Shown here: positions 1 through 12,719 of the stretch, piece by piece
Layout of the letters: every line of letters starts with the position of its first letter
Position numbering within the stretch: position 1 is the stretch's first letter
DNA from: Gossypium raimondii
Lineage: Eukaryota > Streptophyta > Magnoliopsida > Malvales > Malvaceae
Length of the DNA stretch: 64,000 nucleotides
NCBI RefSeq assembly: GCF_025698545.1
Contig: NC_068576.1
Span: 441,501-505,500, forward strand
Direction of reading: 5' to 3'
Position numbers and translations under genes: made by a program
Notes under the pieces: model-generated
What the model was told of the DNA's origin: nothing
The model's database searches: none
What the model saw: the letters and a program-made list of their open reading frames with translations, nothing else

Positions 1-985
1 ATTTGGGTCTTATCGTCCTTTTTTTTGAACGAGCAAAGAAGTAGACCAGCAAGGATTTCTTCATAAACCATATCCTCATTTCATTATAGTGCAATCGATA
101 ACGTTAAGTGCTAAGCTCATTAGAATAGCAGGTTATGGGTACTCGGGGCTAGGTTTTATGGTGCAATTCTTTAATATGGGTTGATTCAATTGGTTAAGTA
201 GTAACGTCTCGTTTGATCTTTACCATGCATGTATAATGATTTAGAAGTTCATTCACGATCTGGTCAGCCCAAATACTCTTCTTTTTATTCTCCCTTAGCT
301 TCATTATTCTTCAGACTTACAAAAAGACAACATTAGCAACATATCAAGGAGCTATTTATGTTATGAGCCAGTACAAAGACCGAGACCTGATAATCTAGAG
401 ACTCATCTTCTTCTAGTATGATTGAAACTGCTTTGCATAACAGCTTGACAAAATAAATGAAATTTGCCATAATTGGAAGGAAAGAATTGATGTCAATCTC
501 TCTATGGCGTCCTTTGTCTCTTGAACAGATTATCACAAAACAAACGATTCCTTCAGACTGCAGAGAATCCCCCGTCCCTATGTTCCATAAATGCTTGTGT
601 TTTGCTTTCTGTAATGGCACAGAATCTGATGATTTTTACTGAATCTTATGTTTATCCTTGTTGCTGTTCCAGTGCTTCCTACTTAAAATTTACTGATTCT
701 TTTGTATAGAAACGAGTTAAAGTGGGTAACAATGCACTAAAGCAAAAAAAATACCTATAAAGAAAGCATATGTAGCCCAATCTTACACACACATTTGACT
801 GTTTGATAGATCCCTAAGTTACTAGTTCCACTCTCTCACTCTACAAAAAAAGTTACAGTCACAGCTTTTTTATTGCACCATCAGCTCAAAATGTTCACAG
901 ATATTTGTCTTAGCTTGAATGGTTCGTCCATTGCTTTGCATTGAGCTCCCTGTAACCAATCTAGCTTAAAAGCAAGGCAGATGAG
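1..985. other. 3' flank of FORKED1-like gene, nothing recognised
   Basis: I see no convincing exon, RNA gene or mobile element here. Short open frames on both strands around 333-710 have no recognisable domain and no matching splice sites. The last few hundred bases before 986 are probably the 3' UTR and terminator region of the minus-strand FORKED1-like gene. Confidence 0.4.
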
Positions 986-3503
986 CTAATCTAAGTCCAA
1001 GTTCCGGCCTCCAGGAGGCCATGTAGTTGAACTTTGTCTTTTGTGCTTCCTTTCAGTTTCAGCAGCAATCAAAAGAAGCCTCGACACGCCTTGAGTCCAC
1101 ATATCATATTCTCTCTCACTTCTGCACTCGAACTCAATAATCCCTCTCGTTTCAGTCTTCAATCCAAAATAACGATGCTGCTCTCCGCTAGCGAATAGGT
1201 GTCTCCCTGGCCATGACGGAATGTCCTTGCACACCTCCAGAACCACATCTGAAACCCCAAATATGTGTAAGTTTCTTAAGGCAGTCAACAATTTCTTATA
1301 CATTAGCATTGACAGCATCATCTTCATGTTATTGCAACTTACTCTTTTTCTTTTTGGTGAATGTCCCAGCAACATGCTTGCTCTTCATCTTCAAAATCAC
1401 CTTCAAAAGTGAGATGATTATGATGTTAGTGAAATTGTTTAGGATAAAATTCAATCAGATATAAATGGTGATGTGTTGCGACTAAAGCAATAGCTACCTG
1501 GCCTGTCTTATTCATATAAACCGAGACGAGTTTCCAGTGAAGATCACCTGCAGAAATGTGTAATTATGATTCATGTAAACTACATAGTTCATATTCATAC
1601 TCAAGAACAAATGTGTAATTATACGAAAAGGACCGGCTTCGATACCTTTCCGAGTTCTTTTGAGAAGTTCACTACCCTTGGCGAGAAGCTCTTGACTGCA
1701 GGCAGTAAGGAAATCCTCTGGGGCAAGTTCTCCACTATTGTTGCGGTTCGAATGGCTGCCATTGCTGCCTTTCGAACAGAATCCAACACTTGCCGTCTTC
1801 TCCGCCGGAAGGACGGCCGCAATGTTCCACACTTCCTTTAGTGCTCTTGCCTTTAAGGTTGCTGCCCCACGTAAAGCTGCAATGAAATGAAAAAGCACTC
1901 CAATATTAATCCAATGGAGCTTCATTTCAATGGAGTACAAGTTCATCCAGACACTATTATACAATAACATGATTGGTTATAGGCTTATAGGACATTTTTA
2001 CCTGTAGCAGCAGCAGCAGTAAGAGTCAATATATCATCATGTGAGCGAACATTAACAGCAGAGCTCACAACCGACGCAAGATGGTCACGTTCGGCACCCA
2101 TGGCTTCAGCAGCCTCCACGCATTGTGCGGCGACTAACGTAGCCGCGGACGCCACGGCCAGGTCGGTTTTGGTCGACTGTTCGTTCTTTCCCGAGGTAGA
2201 AGAAGAAGCCGCGGTGGCAGCTGCAATGGCTGCTATGGCGGAGGCAACCGCAGCGACTGAGATATTAGCGTGCAGCTGTGCATTGTGAGCTCTGGTTTCT
2301 TGTTTCTTTTTCTCTTTTCTGTCTTTTAACCATCTCCCCACTGTCTTGGCCCCGCTGGGTGTATTGACTCCATTACCACCACTCGTCCGACCGCCATTGA
2401 ATAATGGTTGTATGGAGTTGTGGGTACGGAAATACTGCAAGAAATTTTGACCACAAACCCAATGTTTTTCAATGTCTAAAGTCTAAACCCAAAGTTGAAA
2501 TTTGGGCCAAAAAACAAGGTACAGACCTAAAGCATTATAGCCCAATAGCAGGCAATCACATGGTATAATATTATATAATTTGCAGCAGGGAAGTACTTTT
2601 TTAAAGGCCTGAAAACAAGCAGCTTTAGGTGATAAGACAAGCAAACATACATGGCTAGCTTAGAAGATCGAAAATAAAAAGGTTTTATTGGACGAAGACA
2701 AAAATTTTTCCCGCTCTGTGTGTTCTGTTTCTTTGAAACAGTAAAGCAACTCAGAGATTGGGTTTAAGAGAAAGACAAGTGATGGTGTGGTTAGCAGAAA
2801 AGAGACACAGAAAGCTGATATATTGGTCTCCCTATCCTGTCTGTCTCCAATGTAATAACCAATCAACCATTCTTCACCACTTAAATAAAACCATTATATT
2901 TTCCTACTCTAATGCAACTAATTGTTAATAAAGTGTAAACAAAGACCTTAACGACGTCGTCGAATTCCTCAGATGGGGAAACTGGTGGACTATTATCATT
3001 AACCAATGGTCCACTACTGTGAGAGAGCCTGCCCGACGTTAATGGTGACACTTCCTGCAAGTATAATAAACCATTTGAAAAAAAAACAATCACTAAAGTA
3101 GGCAAAAGGGTTTAAGGGAAGACACTTTTACCGATTGTGACATGATGCGTTCAAGGACGAGCTGTGAAGTAGCAGAGGAAGTGAAAGAGAACTGATTGGA
3201 AACATCAGCGGTGGCCTTATCGAGCTCCTCGGTCTCGCCGTTTATGTCTTCGGGTATTGAAGTGGTGGTACAAGAGGAGCTGCTGGCTGACTTGGGAGCC
3301 GCACTAGTACCATTGACTGGATGGTGATGGTGATGATGATGAAGAGGGGCGAGGGCTTTGGACACTTCGAGAGCCGAAGCGCTCCATGACCTCGAGAGGA
3401 ATTCCATTGGACCTCTTGGGCTCTCCGGCAGCTGTGTACCGGAGAGGGAAAGGTGGGAAATGTGCTCCGGTCGACGACGGGTCCTTGGACTTGCCTCTTC
3501 CAT
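986..3503 (-). CDS. FKD1: FORKED1-like VAN3-binding protein (DUF828 + PH-like domain)
   Basis: Coding exons, minus strand: 3503-3132, 3054-2947, 2434-2002, 1876-1646, 1547-1498, 1400-1343, 1248-986. All junctions are GT-AG and the phases join to 504 aa, close to the roughly 500 aa of Arabidopsis FKD1. The N-terminus has the family block [20 protein letters not shown] (about residues 32-51), followed by a run of seven histidines (55-61). Exons 3-4 encode the Ala-rich helical DUF828 region, with [20 protein letters not shown] and a long [16 protein letters not shown]-type helix. Residues about 382-480 form the PH-like domain, including [18 protein letters not shown] and [13 protein letters not shown]. 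Known role of the family: with the ARF-GAP VAN3/SFC in trans-Golgi and plasma-membrane traffic that places PIN1 and closes leaf veins. The symbol rests on family features plus gene order and not on an alignment; a FORKED-LIKE paralogue is the alternative. Confidence 0.9.
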
Positions 3504-6500
3504 GAAGTTGAGTTGAACAAAAAATAGTACTTGAACCGAGCCGTGGTTTTGTTTCTTTAAAAGCTTTAAAGAAGAGAAAAACAGGGGACTTAAATATTTT
3601 ATGGGAGGTGGCGGGGGGTGTTATATATATATATATATATATGGATGGGAACGTTTTCCTTTTAAAAATATAAAATTCAAATTTTAAAGTTGGTTGGTTT
3701 AACTCTTCTTTTACTCTCCTACTTTAATTTCTTTATTTAATAATTAATATTACATTAGTGTAATTGTGGAAGGCGAAATATGTCAAAAGTGAACTTGCTT
3801 CAAAGCTATTACCATAATATGGTGAGTTGGAGGCAAAGACGTACAGTGATGAACCATTCTTGGGATGTCATCTGCGTACTAATTTCTTTTTTAAGTAAAA
3901 ATTCATATGTATAAAAGAAGCAATCATAAAATTTAAAAAAATTGTTTTTGCATACGGCTAGTTAGTTCCAAAAAGAAGAGCTAGGAGGAAGTGGTTGGAA
4001 AAATAATGGAGGGGTGCATGTGAGTGACTAAAAAGCAAAGAGGGAGGAATGGCAATCCAAGGGTGCAATATTGATCTTTGGATGCGTGATTGGGTTGCTG
4101 TCAGTCATCATTGGTTTCAATATTAAAAAAAGTAGACTCTACCTTGTTAAGTTTGAAGCAACAAAAATGCAATCTCATCCAAGCATCTTTCTGTTTTGGT
4201 TTCTGATTTTAAAAAAGAAGGATGGATTGTTTTTAATTCTCACCAACATCAAATGGCACCGACAAGGGAAGATGCAGCAAAGCCACATAAAATAGAAGAA
4301 TGTATATTCCCCAGAATGCGTAACATCGAGTTTTAGTTAGTGAGTGTTTTCAAAACAAGCTGGCTAATTTAATGTAGTAAATCCACACCCAATCTTGGTC
4401 TAGAAAACAACCTATGGCTATCCAGATTCAGTGCTGACACTGTTGATAGAGATAGCAGGTAAGGTAACCTCCCCTCCTTGGCCCTTGTTGGCTATGCTAT
4501 GGTGTTGTTAATGTCCAAGGCCGACACACAGGGGTTTTGGGTTTTCAGATGTCCCAATGAAACGACAAAGTTCTGGCCTTTGGAACCCTGTTTTTTTTTC
4601 TATTAAAAAAAACTATTCTCACAGTTTTAGGGCACCAAAACTGACTGCTGCTGCTGGAGACACAGGGACAGAGACTCATGCTAAAATGCGCGTGCCTGGA
4701 TACGTCATCATCTCTGTTTTAACTTAACCCTTCTTTCATCGCTTACAAAAACAAAGAGCATACAGCATACTATTTTATTTTTTATGGTATGTTGAGACCA
4801 CTGAGTTGAGTAAAGAGATGCCCCCTTTATTCCCTTTGCTTCAGTTTTATCAATGATTATCAGCTTTTATTTCCACTTGGCACTTGGCATTGCAAATTAT
4901 TACATCACACGTTTTTCAACAACACTCTCAATATTAAAAATATAATGGAGATTCTTATATTAAATTTTATTTTTTATTTAAAAAATAAATAAATTAGTTT
5001 TTATATATTAAATTAAAAAGCAAAATGTCATTTCCGTTAAAATTTCATCCATTTTTACAGTTAAAGTTTGACGTGATTAATAAAATAACTAAACAACGAT
5101 ACATGACATGCCGTGTGTATCTCATATTGACATACATAGATTAGTTTTAACAGCAAAAATGAATAGAATTTTTAATAAAAGAACCCATTTACTTTTTGAT
5201 CCAATATACAATAAAATACAATCTAACTATTAATATAAGGGCCTCTATAATACTTTTACCGACTTTCTTTCCAAATATTCAATTAATAAGGGTTATATGC
5301 TAATTGGTAAAAAGTTGTAGCTTCATTTGTTGTAACATGATCAGACAATAAATATAAAAATCACATGGATTTATATTAAATTTAAAGTAGCAAAATAAAA
5401 AGAAAGTAGGAGACTTTTATGTTGAAGGGGATCGAAGCTACATCTAGAGATTGCACTTATGATAAAAGAAGATGATTTTATCCCATTCTAAAGAGACAAA
5501 AACAATAAACTTATTGAAAGTTACCCATGTTCTACATATTAAAAAAAAGCATCATTCTTCTGTTGGTGTGATAGGAACATTATTGTTAAAATGTAGAAAC
5601 ATTGTGTTAGTTAGTGTTGATACAATTGTACAATAAGGGAGAAGTAAAATAGGGAATGTGATAGTAATTGTGGAGGTTGATTCACTCGGTCGGGGTGAAA
5701 AGTCGGAAATTACAAATACAAAAAGTGGAGAGAATGTAAAGGTTAAATGATGAGAGTAAGTTGGTAGAGTGTAGGCTTTGTATGCTGATGAATTGAATCT
5801 TTCTTCATAGTTTTTTGGGGCATGTATAAGTGGGGTCTCATGTGAGATGATGTTAACGTGTTGAACTTGCCATCTAGCCATCATTGTTGAATGTGTGGGG
5901 TAGATGTCTTCGATAGAATGAGGATGTTTGTGACATGACAAATCTTGTTATTCGTTCTGCTTCAATGGTATGGAGTTGTTGAATCTACTTGGGATCTGTT
6001 GACCAAGAAGATCACTTTCCTCAAAAGATAAAAGCTTGAAGGAGCGGATAGTTGACCTTGAATTGGCTACCCTATTTGCTCGAGTGGTTAAGATAAAGAG
6101 AGATGAGGTTTCTAGTGACCCTTCAAAATTGTTGGCTGGTGGAATTCATTTCTCCGGTGGTGACCTTCTGACTTGTTTGAGAGAGAGTGTATACCATAAT
6201 CATGATTGTGAAACTAGATAATCTAAATGGATTTAAATCTTTCATTGTATTAAGATTTTAATAATGGATCAGTTTTCACTCGACAAAGTCTCGTAATCAT
6301 AATTTTTTCAACTTTCCAACAAGTCCTTTCAATAAGTACAAGTTCATACTTTTATTGTAAATTTCGATTTATAATTTTTTTTACCAATTAAAAAAAATTA
6401 GCAATCGTATTTCAAATGGTAAGGAGTTCAATTCTTAATATAATTAACACCCAATGTAGCTACTAGGTCTTAGACAAAAAATATATTTAGAGAATAAAAA

Positions 6501-7249
6501 AAAAGTTGAAAGTAATGAGAGATCAACAGTCAAATTTAACCTTGGATCATCTTTTGTCTTTTGGGACGATCAGATTCAGGGCAGTCCTGTAATGGAATTT
6601 TCTCATCTTTTGGCTTTTGGGACGACCATTAGTTTACTTTAGGATTAAATGGAAACCATAGTTTAACTTTACATGCAGTACTCACACTGGTAAAAATACT
6701 AGGACGCTGGTCCTCACCTACTTTTATTTTCTTTGCCAAAGTTAATATATAGTATAAGAGGTAAAAACAACATCAAAGCTTGAACACTGCAGATAAAAGA
6801 AGAGCAAACTAAAGTACCAAACTATACCATTTACTTTAAACATCAAAGCTCTAACACTGCAGCAACCAGTAAACAATAGGTTTAAACATAAGCTCAACTG
6901 TAGCAGCAGAAACCCAATGCCACTGTCAAAGCTTGAAAAAGCTTCCTGTTCAATATTCCTGTGCACCTGATTTGGGCATTACTAGTTAATACTAACTTCC
7001 ATCAAGGTCTCACAATGCCTAAGCTGCTCCGCTTGGATGTCAGAGAAAAGGGAACTATTAAATGGAATCAATCAGTAAATAGCTGTTGAAAACAATTCAT
7101 TTAACCCATAAGCAATAAGTTTTTTCACTGTTCCAAAAGCAAAGAATGAGAGTATGAGAGAGAGATAACATACTATTTATGGCTAGTGTGTATTTACTAT
7201 TTTTGTATGAGGTGGTGATACTTACCCAGTAGATAATAGTAACCATTGT
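3504..7249. other. intergenic, AT-rich, two unassigned open frames
   Basis: This is the promoter side of the FORKED1-like gene followed by AT-rich spacer. A 129-codon frame at 5552-5941 (minus) and a 61-codon frame at 6036-6221 (plus) have no recognised domain. The stretch 5520-6230 is less AT-rich than its surroundings and could be a decayed gene or transposon piece, but I cannot name it. Stretches rich in 'aattta' near 4930-5240 resemble degenerate MITE arms. Confidence 0.4.
3622..3642. repeat. (TA)n microsatellite upstream of FORKED1-like gene
   Basis: An uninterrupted TA run of 21 bases, about 120 bp upstream of the FORKED1-like start codon, beside a G-rich tract at 3605-3619. It may overlap the core promoter or 5' UTR, and TA runs are often length-polymorphic. 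Confidence 0.9.
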
Positions 7250-7261
7250 AGAATTTGAACA

Positions 7262-7378
7262 TCATTCGTCCACAGCGGCATTAAGTAGAGCAATGCTTGG
7301 TCCACTCCAAATAGTCCCAACAGTTGGGGCTGTCCCTGTTATTTGGCCAGATAATAGGCTGAAATAAACAACCACTGA
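7262..7378 (-). pseudogene. terminal-exon-like fragment, unrecognised
   Basis: On the minus strand a good acceptor (tttgcag) at 7379-7385 is followed by 38 open codons and TGA at 7262-7264. The composition looks like protein (SGQITGTAP, TIWSGPSIALLNAAVDE), but I cannot identify the family. No matching upstream exon is visible before the solo LTR, so it may be the stranded last exon of a broken gene, a transposon piece or chance. Confidence 0.3.
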
Positions 7379-7439
7379 CTGCAAATGATAGACAAATGAG
7401 TAAGCACAGTACCACCTTAAGGCTAGAACAAACAAAAAA

Positions 7440-7544
7440 ATATTACTATGAAGTATGATTTGTTATTGCTCACCTCATCTCTTAATCATTTGGTTGGAGG
7501 TTCGATCTCCACTGATGAGAATAGAGATCATTTCATGTCCAGCT
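7440..7544 (+). mobile_element. possible SINE-like sequence, left part, split by the solo LTR
   Basis: Contains ggttggaggttcgatctcc (7490-7509), which resembles the B box of a tRNA-derived RNA polymerase III promoter (GGTTCGANTCC). The text seems to resume after the LTR at 10069-10140 (cctcttcggagagcacccat). I cannot place an A box or the outer ends with confidence. Confidence 0.3.
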
Positions 7545-7549
7545 GTTTA

Positions 7550-10068
7550 TGTAACACCTCTAATTCGTATTTGTCGCCGAAATAGGGTTACGAAGTATTA
7601 CAGAACAACGGAATAGTAAATCATTCAAATCATACATTAATACAAATATAATCAAATTTCATTCAAATACATTCATATTGTTTCTTAATTGAGCCTTCGA
7701 GGCCTTAAAAATACTATAGAAACAATTCGGGATTAAATAAAAAATTTTAGGAAATTTTAGGAAAAAAAAAAGCTGTAAAAATTGGGCTGCATGGGTCACA
7801 CAGCCGTGTGCTAGGCCGTGTAACAGCCTGACTTGCATGCCTTGAACCTACAGGGGACACACGGCTGTGTCGCATGGCTGTGTGTGACACATGGCTGAGA
7901 CACACGCCCATGTCTCAAGCCCTGTGGCCTCAAAATGAACCTTTAAACACAAGTTTACCATTTTAAATTGCTTGGACCTTAAGAAACTCAAATACTAACC
8001 AAAATACAAAATCAAAATGACATTAATCAGGTAAAAAACACATCAAAACCAACCTAATATGTGCCTAACCAATGTACCCTCATTGGTACCACAATTATGT
8101 ACAACTTAATCTCAAAATACACATTAATTTAATTCATCAGCTCATTCAAGTAATATCAAATCAAAATATCTAACAAAGTTACTGCAACCACAACAAACCA
8201 AATATATGTAAGCCACACATACTAACATAACAACTATACCTCATTCTCATACCCTTTGCAAATTGGTTATTTGCACAAAATATCATTCATAACATTTAAA
8301 TAAGCCAAACATTAACCAAAATAGCACAAGAGTCTATACATGCCATATAATCCGAATTTAACATTTCAAAAACTAACGAGATAAAATGGATAATGTGGCT
8401 TGAGTGCCGATCCGGTCGTCCAACCTTCCTAAAATCTATAATGGTATTAAACAACACAAGTAAGCTTAATGAAGCTTAGTAAGTTCGGCAAGTTAAACAA
8501 AAATCTTACCGAACTAACTATAATGAATCAAATAATAAAAATCATCCAAGACAATACCCTGTCATTCACAACTTCAATCGATAAATACATCCATATTCAA
8601 ATCAATACAAAAATAAATAACATGCCTTTCAAATTCATTAAATAAATCACCTTACCAAGATTTTTTCATTTGAAGAACAACTTACGGGTAAGAGTATATC
8701 GTCAACAGAAGCTCATAAAAGCTGGTCCTCCCAAATACACCAACAGAATCTTGTAAGAGTTTATCCACCTAATCACGCTAAACAGAAAGTAAAACACGAG
8801 AGTTCACAACAAATGTTGAACCTTGGTTTACTTAGGTAAAATGCTGATATCTCCCTCCAATACTATCTCCACTCCAAACCCCCGTCATACACCAAATCAT
8901 GAGTGTACTCAAGTCTTGCGTTTAATTCAAACCGAATATCCAATTCAATATTATAATTCAAACAATAATTCATTTCCAACATTAGAATATATGCATAATA
9001 CCAATCATCAATTTATACAAATGTTAAATTTTAACTGTACAAACTTATCTGGACTGAATTGTAGTAATTGCAGAAGTTTAGGGACTATTATGTTATTTTT
9101 CCTTTTTCACGAGTATCTATGGGATCTTGATCTAAAATATAAAATTACTCATTTATTAGCATATATTTCATTTCCAATTCATCTTACAATTAATACCCTT
9201 TTATTTTTTAAATTTACGCAATTACCCTAAATTTTTATAATTTTTCAATTTAATCCCTTAATTAGTTAATTTATCAAATTAACTAATTTTCTCAAATCAA
9301 TAATATATCAAAATATTCTAGGCCCTCATATAGTCCCTAATAAACCTAAAATTTACTATCAAACTAGAATATTTTGACATTTTCACAATTTAATCTTAAA
9401 TCATATTTAACAAAAATCACTTTACAAAATCATCACACAACACAATCAAAGCTCCAAATCCATGTTATTCATAAAAAATCTAATATTTATCAATGGAAAA
9501 TTCCAAAATTTTTAACAAAATCAGAAACGAAGGTACGGGTTAGCTGGACCTAGTTGCAACAATCTCAAAAATATAAAAATTATAAGAAACGGGTAAAAAT
9601 TGAACTCACATGGAAGCTCCAATGCTCAACCGATTCTCCAAGCTATTTCTATGGTATTTCGGCAATGACAAAAGAAGAAAATGAAGAAGAAAACATATTT
9701 CTTCTTACTTAATTTTGTTTTAATTTCAACTAAATTACAAGTTTGCCGTTATAATTTCATTAATTTGTCCTTATCCATCAATTTGTCATCCCACTATATT
9801 ATTTAGGGCTTAATTATCACTTAAGTCCTTCCTCAATTAATAATTACACCATTTCATCACCTAATTGCTATAATTAGCAAGTTTTGCACTTTTTTAATTT
9901 AGTCCTTTTTCTTTAATTAACTAACTAATCATTAATATTTCTTAACCAAATTTTAATACAACTATAATGACTATAAATATTCTAAAAATAACATTTATGA
10001 GTCGATACAACGAAAATTTGTGGTTCTGAAACCACTGTTCCGTCACCACTGAAAATAGAGCTGTTACA
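7550..10068 (-). mobile_element. solo LTR, Gypsy-type, 2519 bp, with target site duplication
   Basis: The element runs from TGTAACA (7550-7556) to TGTTACA (10062-10068), a perfect 7-bp inverted end with TG...CA boundaries. It is flanked by the direct repeat GTTTA at 7545-7549 and 10069-10073, a perfect 5-bp target site duplication. No internal coding region is present, so recombination between two LTRs most likely left a single copy. Orientation is minus: read that way it starts TGTAACAGCTCTATTTTCAG and ends with GGCGACAAATACGAATTAGA followed by GGTGTTACA. The segment 7795-7920 repeats 'cacggctgtgt' and 'gggacacacgg' motifs that I associate with Gypsy LTRs of cotton. The 135-codon frame at 8823-9230 lies inside the LTR and is not a gene. 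Confidence 0.92.
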
Positions 10069-10140
10069 GTTTACCTCTTCGGAGAGCACCCATAGCGAGA
10101 GAATTAGTCACTATTACCGACGGTAAATACCTTGGTTACG

Positions 10141-10809
10141 ACAAAAAAGACACATAAAATATTCAGATATAGAATTCAATACCTTAAGGTACCCATGACA
10201 ATGGTAGTTCTTTCCCCGTTTCATAAAACCATTTCTCATTCTCAAGATTCAAGCTTTAAAATTTTCAGCTTCCAACGAACAATCTATAATTTAATAATAA
10301 TAAAAAAGAGCAAATGGATTGAAAGCAAATTACAGCAATAGAAGGAAAGATGTCAAATTGAAAGTATCATAAATGGTTATATGTTAAATGCCAAGAACAT
10401 ACATGCTAAGATTCAACACTTATTGATGTCAAAGCAAAAAATTCCATTCACAATTTAACTGTTTCCTGCATCTTTTTACCTCACAATTTTCAGTGTCCTT
10501 AGGTTAATAGATAGCAAACAGTACTACATAAAAGGAACATATGTTAATTGACAACAATCCAGAGTCAAACAGAACATTTATTAAATACAGAAAATATAGA
10601 ACAACATTTCTATTATGCAAAAGAAAAAACAATTGAGTCACTGCATTAGGCACGCATATTTGTGAGGGAACAATAAGAGTAAGTGAATCTGAATGTGAGA
10701 GAAGTATAAGGACTAAAACTCTTGTAACAATACCTACATGATGAAAGCCGAAGCCCTACCAACATGAAAATCCTATGTTCCCACGGAGGAAAGATATCAG
10801 ATGAGCTAA
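10141..10809. other. 3' flank of the 2OG oxygenase-like gene
   Basis: No coding exon recognised. It probably contains the 3' UTR of the minus-strand gene that stops at 10810 and the right part of the SINE-like sequence near its left end. Confidence 0.4.
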
Positions 10810-12719
10810 TCATTTATTAGATTGTAAACCACTGCCACCATAATACTGCTTCGTAGTCTCACGTGAGAATTCTGCAAATGTCATCCCATCCTTCAATCGT
10901 GCTGAAAGTGGTGGAACTATTTTTTGAATTTCCTGAGTTAGTGCATTTTGGTCTTGATCAGAAAAGTAATGGTCCTCAGCTTGTTCCAAATGATGAACGC
11001 TTGGGTTGTAATGTTCCATGGGGTAATCTGAGATCGAGAAAGTTTTACTCCAAGCAGGCTGCAGAAACACAACGAAAGTTTCTCTGCTTAAATTTTCAAA
11101 CCTTGCTGGTCTACGCACACAGTGAAGGGTAGACCGTAGCTTTCCTTTGGATAAGATATCTGCTGATTCACCAACCTGAACAATGAAGCTTTCAGGAGAG
11201 GCCTTCACCATGAGGACTTTATTCTTGTTAGGGTGAAAAACCTGCAAGTATGAATGCCCACTTGGTGAAGCACATTCTTGACCGCTAGAATTGGAAAATT
11301 CACTTTTTACTGTTGTTCGGTGTGAGGACAGGAGAAACATGGGATCAGTCAAAAGAGTGAAGATACCATAGTCAAAATGCCACTGTTGCCATAGGTTGGG
11401 ATGAATTTCACGTAACCTAACTTCATTACCATTTGTGTCCAAATTAGCACCTTTCAATAAATTCTCCTTGCTTCTTGCATGATTATTAGCATTTCTTTTA
11501 CTCGATCCCTTCTTTGGACCAGCTTCTCTAAGAACAAGGCTATCAACCATTGAATGATAATGTATAAGTCGTCCTTTTGCAGCACATGATTCCAATAAGC
11601 TTTGCTCAAGCTCATTGCCTCCAATGGCCATATCACATATTCGAGCAAGACAGAGCCCTATTTCCATCATGCACAATCCTAGTGCCTTGAACATATTCTC
11701 AAGATTATCAAATACATCATCCTCAATATCACTGGTCCTACCCATAGTTTCATTTTCCAAATTCAAATGGCTACCTACTCCGTCGCTTGGTTTACTTTCA
11801 ATGGCTTCCGTACCTTGAGCATATTTGAGCTGCATCGCGAAAGAGGAGACATTCCTATCTGGGTTTTTCAATGGGACATCACTCCCCAAGTTGTGGTCCT
11901 AAACATAGCTTAAACAAAGAAACAAGAATAATGAATAACAACAAACAAAAATTTTAAAACAAAAGATTAAAGGTAAAAACAAAAACATATACAATTGAGC
12001 TACCTTTTTCTTTTCTTTTCTTTTCTTTTGATATAAAAGAAGAAAGGTGTTAATAAACTTCTACTTTGAAATTAAAAATGAAAAATTGTCGCATATAATT
12101 AAAAGCTTCAAATCCAATAAGTTAACACTTTTAGCAAAGACATGAAAATAAATACTTGATGCTATCCTAATCGTAAGGTATGGGCTTGAAGTTCACACTA
12201 AAAGTATGGGATTTCACGGTGGGTCTATACGGCAGTCGCCTCTCCTACACTCAGTAATAACTAGCTTTTGCTTATGATTCTACAAAGGTTCGTATCAATA
12301 ATATGATTTTTTTTCCCCTTTTTGAAGCTAGGAGAGGTTGAATACGGGGAGAATTTAAAACTTAAAAGTCTTACGTCTAGAACTCTGTCAAACATAAGAA
12401 CGTAAGAGTAAAGTTGAAGCTAATCATGGCAATATATAGGACAGCGAATAAACTTTTTTGTTGAAATTACTCTGAGAATACGTTTGCGATCATCGGGGCT
12501 AAGAAGAGCCAGCTTGCGAGCAAGAGGGAGGAGCTTTCGTCGGAGAAGCGAAGCGTCGGGAACGTTTGTAATAGCGAGGAGGCCAGGGCCCGTCGGCCCC
12601 AGGTTTTCCATTATCATTTTCTCTTGATAATGCGAACACGATGAGGAAGAAGATGATAGAAGCAAGAGATCCGAGTACTGAATTTCGTAGAGCTGCAAAA
12701 TTTCGGATCCTTCTTCCAT
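10810..12719 (-). CDS. 2-oxoglutarate/Fe(II) dioxygenase-like protein
   Basis: Two coding exons, minus strand: 12719-12471 (83 codons) and 11898-10810; the 572-bp intron is GT-AG and the junction reads ...RILR then DHNLGSDVPLK..., giving 445 aa. The first exon carries GPTGPGLLAITNVPDASLLR, typical of the N-terminal (DIOX_N-like) part of isopenicillin-N-synthase-type proteins. Iron ligands appear to be intact: HFD at residues 257-259 (HxD) and H342 in STLHCVRRP. The usual RxS motif that binds 2-oxoglutarate is not obvious; SRET follows 11-14 residues after H342. Substrate unknown; the Arabidopsis orthologue by memory of gene order would be At3g63290, an uncharacterised oxygenase-superfamily protein. 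The start at 12719 is the first ATG of exon 1; a later Met within the exon is possible. Confidence 0.85.

Noticed and set aside
333-709. Overlapping open frames of 60-95 codons on both strands
   Set aside because: No domain, no splice partners and mutual overlap; expected by chance.
8823-9230. 135-codon plus-strand frame
   Set aside because: Lies wholly inside the solo LTR, opposite to its orientation, with AT-driven composition and no domain.
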